The notes below the pieces were generated by a model that saw nothing but the letters and a program-made list of their open reading frames with translations, did not search any database and was not told the origin of the DNA. Positions 14,280 through 20,040 of a stretch of DNA of 20,040 nucleotides are shown one piece after another. Numbering within the stretch: the stretch's first letter is position 1; the number at the start of each line of letters is the position of its first letter. Location of the stretch: contig JALHSW010000069.1 in NCBI GenBank assembly GCA_022865365.1, positions 1-20,040 on the forward strand, given 5' to 3'. The translations under genes were made by a program, and so were the position numbers. The DNA is from Acidimicrobiia bacterium (GTDB taxonomy: Bacteria; Actinomycetota; Acidimicrobiia; IMCC26256; PALSA-555).

Positions 14280-15803
14280 GTGGCCGAACGTCGGCGATCA
14301 CACCCTTCTGTCCTCGGATGGGCGTTCCTCGGGCGGATCGCGCTCGCGGTCACGAGCGGGCTGCTCTTCTCGACGGCCAGCCCACCCCTCGATCTCGGGC
14401 CGTTCGCCCTCGTCGCACTCGTCCCCCTCCTCTGGGCATGGCGCGGCGCGTCGGTTGTGCGCGCCGGGATCCTCGGCCTGGCGTTCGGTCTCGCCTTCCT
14501 CGGCGCGCTCATCTTCGGGCTGCATCACGTGGGCCTCGTCGGCTATGTCGCCCTCGTCGTCGTAGCCGGCCTGTACTACGCCCTGATCGGCGTGCTCGTC
14601 GCGCTGTTCGCTGGTCGTGGCTACTCGTCGCCTTGGCTCACCGGCGTGGCCTGGGTCGTCGTCGAAGGCCTGCTCGTGCGGTGGCCGCTCGGTGGGCTCG
14701 CGGCGTCCGAGGCCGGCGTGACCCTCCACGACGTGGCCCCGGCCCGAGCGCTCGCGAGCGTCGGTGGCGTCGCGCTCGTGTCGTTCGTCGTGGTGGTCAC
14801 GAACGGCTTGGTGCTGGACGGCGCGCTCGCGCTTTGGCGCCATCGGCGTCGGGCGGCCGCGATGGCCGGGATCGGTCTCAGCGTGCTCGTGCTGGTGGGT
14901 GCGGTCGCGGACCTCACCCGGTTCCACGGGACGGAGACGGGCCGGATCCGCTTCGCCCTGCTCCAAGGCTTCGATCTCCCCAACGCGTCGGCCACCCAGG
15001 CGGGCACCGACGCGTACGCGACCGCACGCCACTTCGAGCTCGCCTCACACCTACGCGGACGCTACGACCTCATCGTCTTCCCGGAGTCGGCCCTCGACCG
15101 TGACCCGGAATTGGATCCCGCGTTGCGGAAGCGGATCACCGATCTCGCGGCGAAGCACCATGCGGTGGTGCTCGTGAACGCTCGCACTCCGGCGCCGGGA
15201 GGTGGTGTCTACAACGCGAACCTCGCGTACGGACCCAACGGAGTCCTGCAGGGCGTCTACGCCAAGCAGCACCTCGTGCCCTTCGGGGAGTACGTCCCGT
15301 GGCGTGATGAGCTGTCATTCGTCTCCGATCTGCGCCAGATCCCCTACGACTTCGTCGCCGGCGACCATCGCCAGCTCTTCCGCGTGGCTCGGCGTCCCGT
15401 CGCAACCGTGATCTGCTACGAGTCGGCCTACTCGGGCCTCGTGCGATCGTTCGTCCGAGACGGCGCGGAGGCAGTGGTGGTGTCGACGAGCGACCGGGCA
15501 TACGGGCGTTCGGGGATCGCCTCCCTGCATCTGGCCCAGAGCCAGATGCGGGCCGCCGAGACGGGTCGCCCCGTGCTGCAAGCCTCGATCTCGGGAATCA
15601 GCGGCGTGATCGACGCCGACGGAACGGTGCACGACATGAGCGAGCTCTTCGAGAACACCATCACGACCGGTACCGTTGCGACCGTCACGGGGGAGACGCT
15701 CTCCGTCCGTTTCGGCGACTGGCTGCTGATCCTGTGCTCGTCCGGGCTGCTCGTCACCGCAGTGCTCGCGGTGACGAGGCCACGCACTGCGCCCGTAGAC
15801 TGA
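14280..15803 (+). CDS. lnt: Apolipoprotein N-acyltransferase
   Basis: A 507-residue membrane enzyme that transfers a fatty acyl chain to the N-terminal cysteine of lipoproteins; E. coli Lnt is 512 residues. Residues 15-215 hold several hydrophobic segments (about 6-7 helices). The nitrilase-like domain from about 222 carries the Glu-Lys-Cys triad: Glu269 in VFPESALD, Lys329 in YAKQHLVPFGEYVP and Cys379 in VICYESAYS. A last membrane helix at 480-498 follows. The GTG start at 14280 lies just after GGGAG (14272-14276), a short spacing. In mycobacteria Lnt is often fused or adjacent to polyprenol-phosphate mannose synthase (Ppm1); here no such gene follows. Confidence 0.93.
   Translation: MAERRRSHPSVLGWAFLGRIALAVTSGLLFSTASPPLDLGPFALVALVPLLWAWRGASVVRAGILGLAFGLAFLGALIFGLHHVGLVGYVALVVVAGLYYALIGVLVALFAGRGYSSPWLTGVAWVVVEGLLVRWPLGGLAASEAGVTLHDVAPARALASVGGVALVSFVVVVTNGLVLDGALALWRHRRRAAAMAGIGLSVLVLVGAVADLTRFHGTETGRIRFALLQGFDLPNASATQAGTDAYATARHFELASHLRGRYDLIVFPESALDRDPELDPALRKRITDLAAKHHAVVLVNARTPAPGGGVYNANLAYGPNGVLQGVYAKQHLVPFGEYVPWRDELSFVSDLRQIPYDFVAGDHRQLFRVARRPVATVICYESAYSGLVRSFVRDGAEAVVVSTSDRAYGRSGIASLHLAQSQMRAAETGRPVLQASISGISGVIDADGTVHDMSELFENTITTGTVATVTGETLSVRFGDWLLILCSSGLLVTAVLAVTRPRTAPVD
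15796..15801 (+). promoter_or_regulatory. Candidate -10 element at the end of lnt
   Basis: TAGACT fits the -10 pattern and ends just before the lnt stop. GTGACG at 15771-15776 is 19 bp upstream and could be a poor -35. A transcript from here would have a leader of about 73 nt before the gene at 15881, which has a strong ribosome-binding site. Confidence 0.3.
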
Positions 15804-15867
15804 CCGGCGGCTCACCCCCGTGAAGCCGTTCGAGCAGCGCGAGCCAGACAGCCTGGCCAGACACCCT

Positions 15868-15873
15868 AGGAGG
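15868..15873 (+). promoter_or_regulatory. Strong Shine-Dalgarno for the gene at 15881
   Basis: A perfect AGGAGG ends 7 nt before the GTG at 15881. It is the clearest ribosome-binding site in the window and fixes this start. High translation of the downstream protein is suggested. Confidence 0.85.
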
Positions 15874-15880
15874 GCACGAC

Positions 15881-16498
15881 GTGGCCGACGACAAGGACAC
15901 CGTGGAGCGCGCGAAGGAGATCCTCGTGTACGGGCCGATCGGGCTCGCGCTGTACCTGCGCGACAGCGCCCCTTCGTTCTTGAAGGTGTTCGTCGCCCGC
16001 GGCCGGGCCGAGCTCGACGAGCGCAAGCGCAGCGTCGGTGAGCAGCTCGGGCAGGCACGCACCGTCGGACAGGACACGGTGGGCCAGAGCGCGCCGGAGG
16101 GTGGCGCCCCGCAGGTGCTGCGCATCGTTGCCGACGGTCTCGGCAGGGTGCGCGAGACCGCCGAGGGCGCCCTGGAGGCCCTCGGCGCCCTCGGGGGCGA
16201 AACTTCGACTGTCCCCAGAACCGCGCCCGGTTCCCCGGTGGCCGCGCCGGAGCAGGGTACGAGCTGGACGGACCCGACGACGCCGTCCGATCCCGGAGCG
16301 CGGGGGAGCACGCCACCAGCCGCGCCGGCGCCGGGCCTCGCCATCCCCGACTACGACGAGCTCTCCGCCTCACAGGTCGTCGATCGTCTCGACGGTCTCG
16401 CGCCGACCGCGCTCGACGCAATTCGGGCCTACGAGACCGCGCACCGCGGGCGGGCAACGATCCTCGGGAAGATCGAACAGCTCGGTCAGACCGGTTAG
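15881..16498 (+). CDS. Conserved-looking helical protein with C-terminal YDELSASQVV module
   Basis: A 205-residue protein with a GTG start fixed by AGGAGG. Residues 1-62 look helical, with the semi-hydrophobic segment VYGPIGLALYLRDSAPSFL at 16-34 that could touch a membrane or lipid surface, then charged coil (ARGRAELDERKR). Residues 76-105 are another helix. A disordered Pro/Thr/Ala linker spans about 108-153. The C-terminal 50 residues (IPDYDELSASQVVDRLDGL, then LDAIRAYETAHRGRATIL) form a compact helical module that I recall from other actinobacterial hypothetical proteins, often after low-complexity linkers. I do not know its function. It resembles small helical adaptor or nucleic-acid-binding modules only in general shape. 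The GNAT gene follows after 20 bp. Confidence 0.75.
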   Translation: MADDKDTVERAKEILVYGPIGLALYLRDSAPSFLKVFVARGRAELDERKRSVGEQLGQARTVGQDTVGQSAPEGGAPQVLRIVADGLGRVRETAEGALEALGALGGETSTVPRTAPGSPVAAPEQGTSWTDPTTPSDPGARGSTPPAAPAPGLAIPDYDELSASQVVDRLDGLAPTALDAIRAYETAHRGRATILGKIEQLGQTG

Positions 16499-16518
16499 AT
16501 CGGTCAGGCCTCGGCACC

Positions 16519-17028
16519 GTGGAGGGTTCGCGTCCTGCCACTTCGCAAGACGCAGTGGCGATCGTCGGCCTCGCACGCGCCTTGCGCGATGAGCTGACCG
16601 CGATGCGTGGTGGCGCCCTGTGGGTCGATCGTGAGGGCCGTGGGGAGCCGTTGGAGGCTGCGTTCGCGGAGTGGTTGGCGAAGCCGCAATGGCTGGTGGT
16701 CTCGGGCTGCATCGACGACGTCGTGGTCGGCTACGGCGTGGTCGAGGTGGAGACGCTGCGCTCCGGATCCCGGCTCGGCGTGATCCACGAGCTCTTCGTC
16801 GAGGTCGAGGCCCGGTCCGTGGGCGTTGGTGAGGCCATGGCCGGCGCACTGGTCGCGTTCTGTCGTGACGCCCACTGCGCCGGGATCGACGCACGCGCGT
16901 TGCCCGGGCACCGAGCCGCGAAGAACTTCTTCGAAGAACAGCGGTTCACCGCACGCGCGATCGTGATGCACCAGGATCTCGACGATCCCGACGTGAGCGC
17001 CGCCGGCTCGGGGCGGGCCCCTGCGTAG
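16519..17028 (+). CDS. GNAT family N-acetyltransferase
   Basis: A 169-residue protein of the GNAT acetyltransferase superfamily, which moves an acetyl group from acetyl-CoA to an amine. The acetyl-CoA loop is ARSVGVGEAM at 98-107 (R-S-V-G-V-G fits RxxGxG), preceded by the beta-strand VIHELFVEVE. The C-terminal segment AAKNFFEEQRFTARAIVM resembles the usual family ending with an aromatic residue near the helix start. The substrate cannot be told. Start GTG at 16519 lies 20 bp after the previous stop. The gene is convergent with gcvP, with 100 bp between their stops. Confidence 0.85.
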   Translation: MEGSRPATSQDAVAIVGLARALRDELTAMRGGALWVDREGRGEPLEAAFAEWLAKPQWLVVSGCIDDVVVGYGVVEVETLRSGSRLGVIHELFVEVEARSVGVGEAMAGALVAFCRDAHCAGIDARALPGHRAAKNFFEEQRFTARAIVMHQDLDDPDVSAAGSGRAPA

Positions 17029-17052
17029 CGGCCCAGGTGGAGCGGTCCATGC

Positions 17053-17116
17053 CGCCGACGCTGCGGCGTGTCTGTGCCGAGAATCCCCGTTATGTCAAGT
17101 TCCTTGCAGAACGGGG
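17053..17116. terminator. Hairpins between convergent GNAT and gcvP genes
   Basis: Two structures lie in the 100-bp convergent gap. CGCCG (17053-17057) pairs with CGGCG (17064-17068) around a 6-nt loop. CCCCGTT (17085-17091) pairs with AACGGGG (17110-17116), and inside its loop CAAG (17096-17099) can pair with CTTG (17102-17105... within TTCCTTG). No T-run follows on either strand, so a bidirectional terminator is plausible from position but not proven by sequence. Confidence 0.35.
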
Positions 17117-17128
17117 GATGCACTCCGG

Positions 17129-20029
<2,901 letters not shown>

Positions 20030-20035
20030 TCGAGG

Positions 20036-20040
20036 CTCCC
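20036..20040 (-). promoter_or_regulatory. Ribosome-binding site of gcvP
   Basis: GGGAG read on the minus strand lies 6 nt before the GTG start at 20029. It supports this start over downstream candidates. The window ends here, so the promoter is not visible. Confidence 0.65.

Noticed and set aside
17093..17098. Perfect TTGACA on the minus strand in the GNAT-gcvP gap
   Set aside because: No -10-like hexamer is found 16-18 bp downstream, and transcription from it would run antisense into the GNAT gene. It is part of the hairpin loop.

Overview
The window is about 20 kb of very GC-rich DNA. It is dense with genes, most starts are GTG, and several genes overlap by 4 bp. The genes identify an actinobacterium: Pup ligase PafA, the WYL regulators PafB and PafC, TatA/TatC, a HelY-type Ski2-like helicase, and a DUF4193 zinc-ribbon protein. 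The gene order pafA-pafB-pafC ... tatA-tatC-helY is the classic actinobacterial proteasome-accessory neighbourhood. The extra genes inserted in it (DUF3866, lepB, a GDPD, a small zinc-ribbon protein) and the tandem ThyX-like protein suggest a lineage outside Mycobacterium and Streptomyces. An uncultured member of class Acidimicrobiia is my best guess, but this is an inference.

Layout. 1-324 is the 3' end of an unrecognised protein, closed by a strong hairpin (341-377). 418-4744 is a tight plus-strand block: pafA, DUF3866, pafB, pafC, the last three linked by GTGA overlaps. 4788-6763 interrupts the classic order with signal peptidase I (plus), a glycerophosphodiester phosphodiesterase (minus, sharing a CTAG stop tetranucleotide with lepB) and a 110-residue four-cysteine protein. 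6865-11484 restores it: tatA, tatC, a 79-residue membrane protein, helY and a shortened diacylglycerol-kinase-like protein. 11642-13267 encodes a 541-residue tandem ThyX-like protein. 13268-13698 is the only long non-coding stretch and is rich in inverted repeats. 13699-17028 holds an acidic DUF4193 protein, apolipoprotein N-acyltransferase, a helical hypothetical protein and a GNAT acetyltransferase. 17129-20029 (minus) is a complete glycine decarboxylase P-protein.

How the parts fit. PafA attaches Pup to proteins destined for the proteasome. PafB and PafC are DNA-damage-response regulators in mycobacteria. TatA/TatC export folded proteins, LepB cleaves signal peptides and Lnt acylates lipoproteins, so export and envelope functions are well represented. 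HelY is probably an RNA helicase. No defence system, prophage, transposon or CRISPR array is visible. This is a core chromosomal region.

Most unusual items: the tandem ThyX-like protein whose two halves each keep a different part of the ThyX signature; the DUF4193 protein with a hyper-acidic, repeat-built N-terminal extension; the DAG-kinase-like protein lacking the nucleotide-binding signature; a three-copy 14-bp repeat over the expected -35 region of tatA; and the palindrome-rich 431-bp gap.
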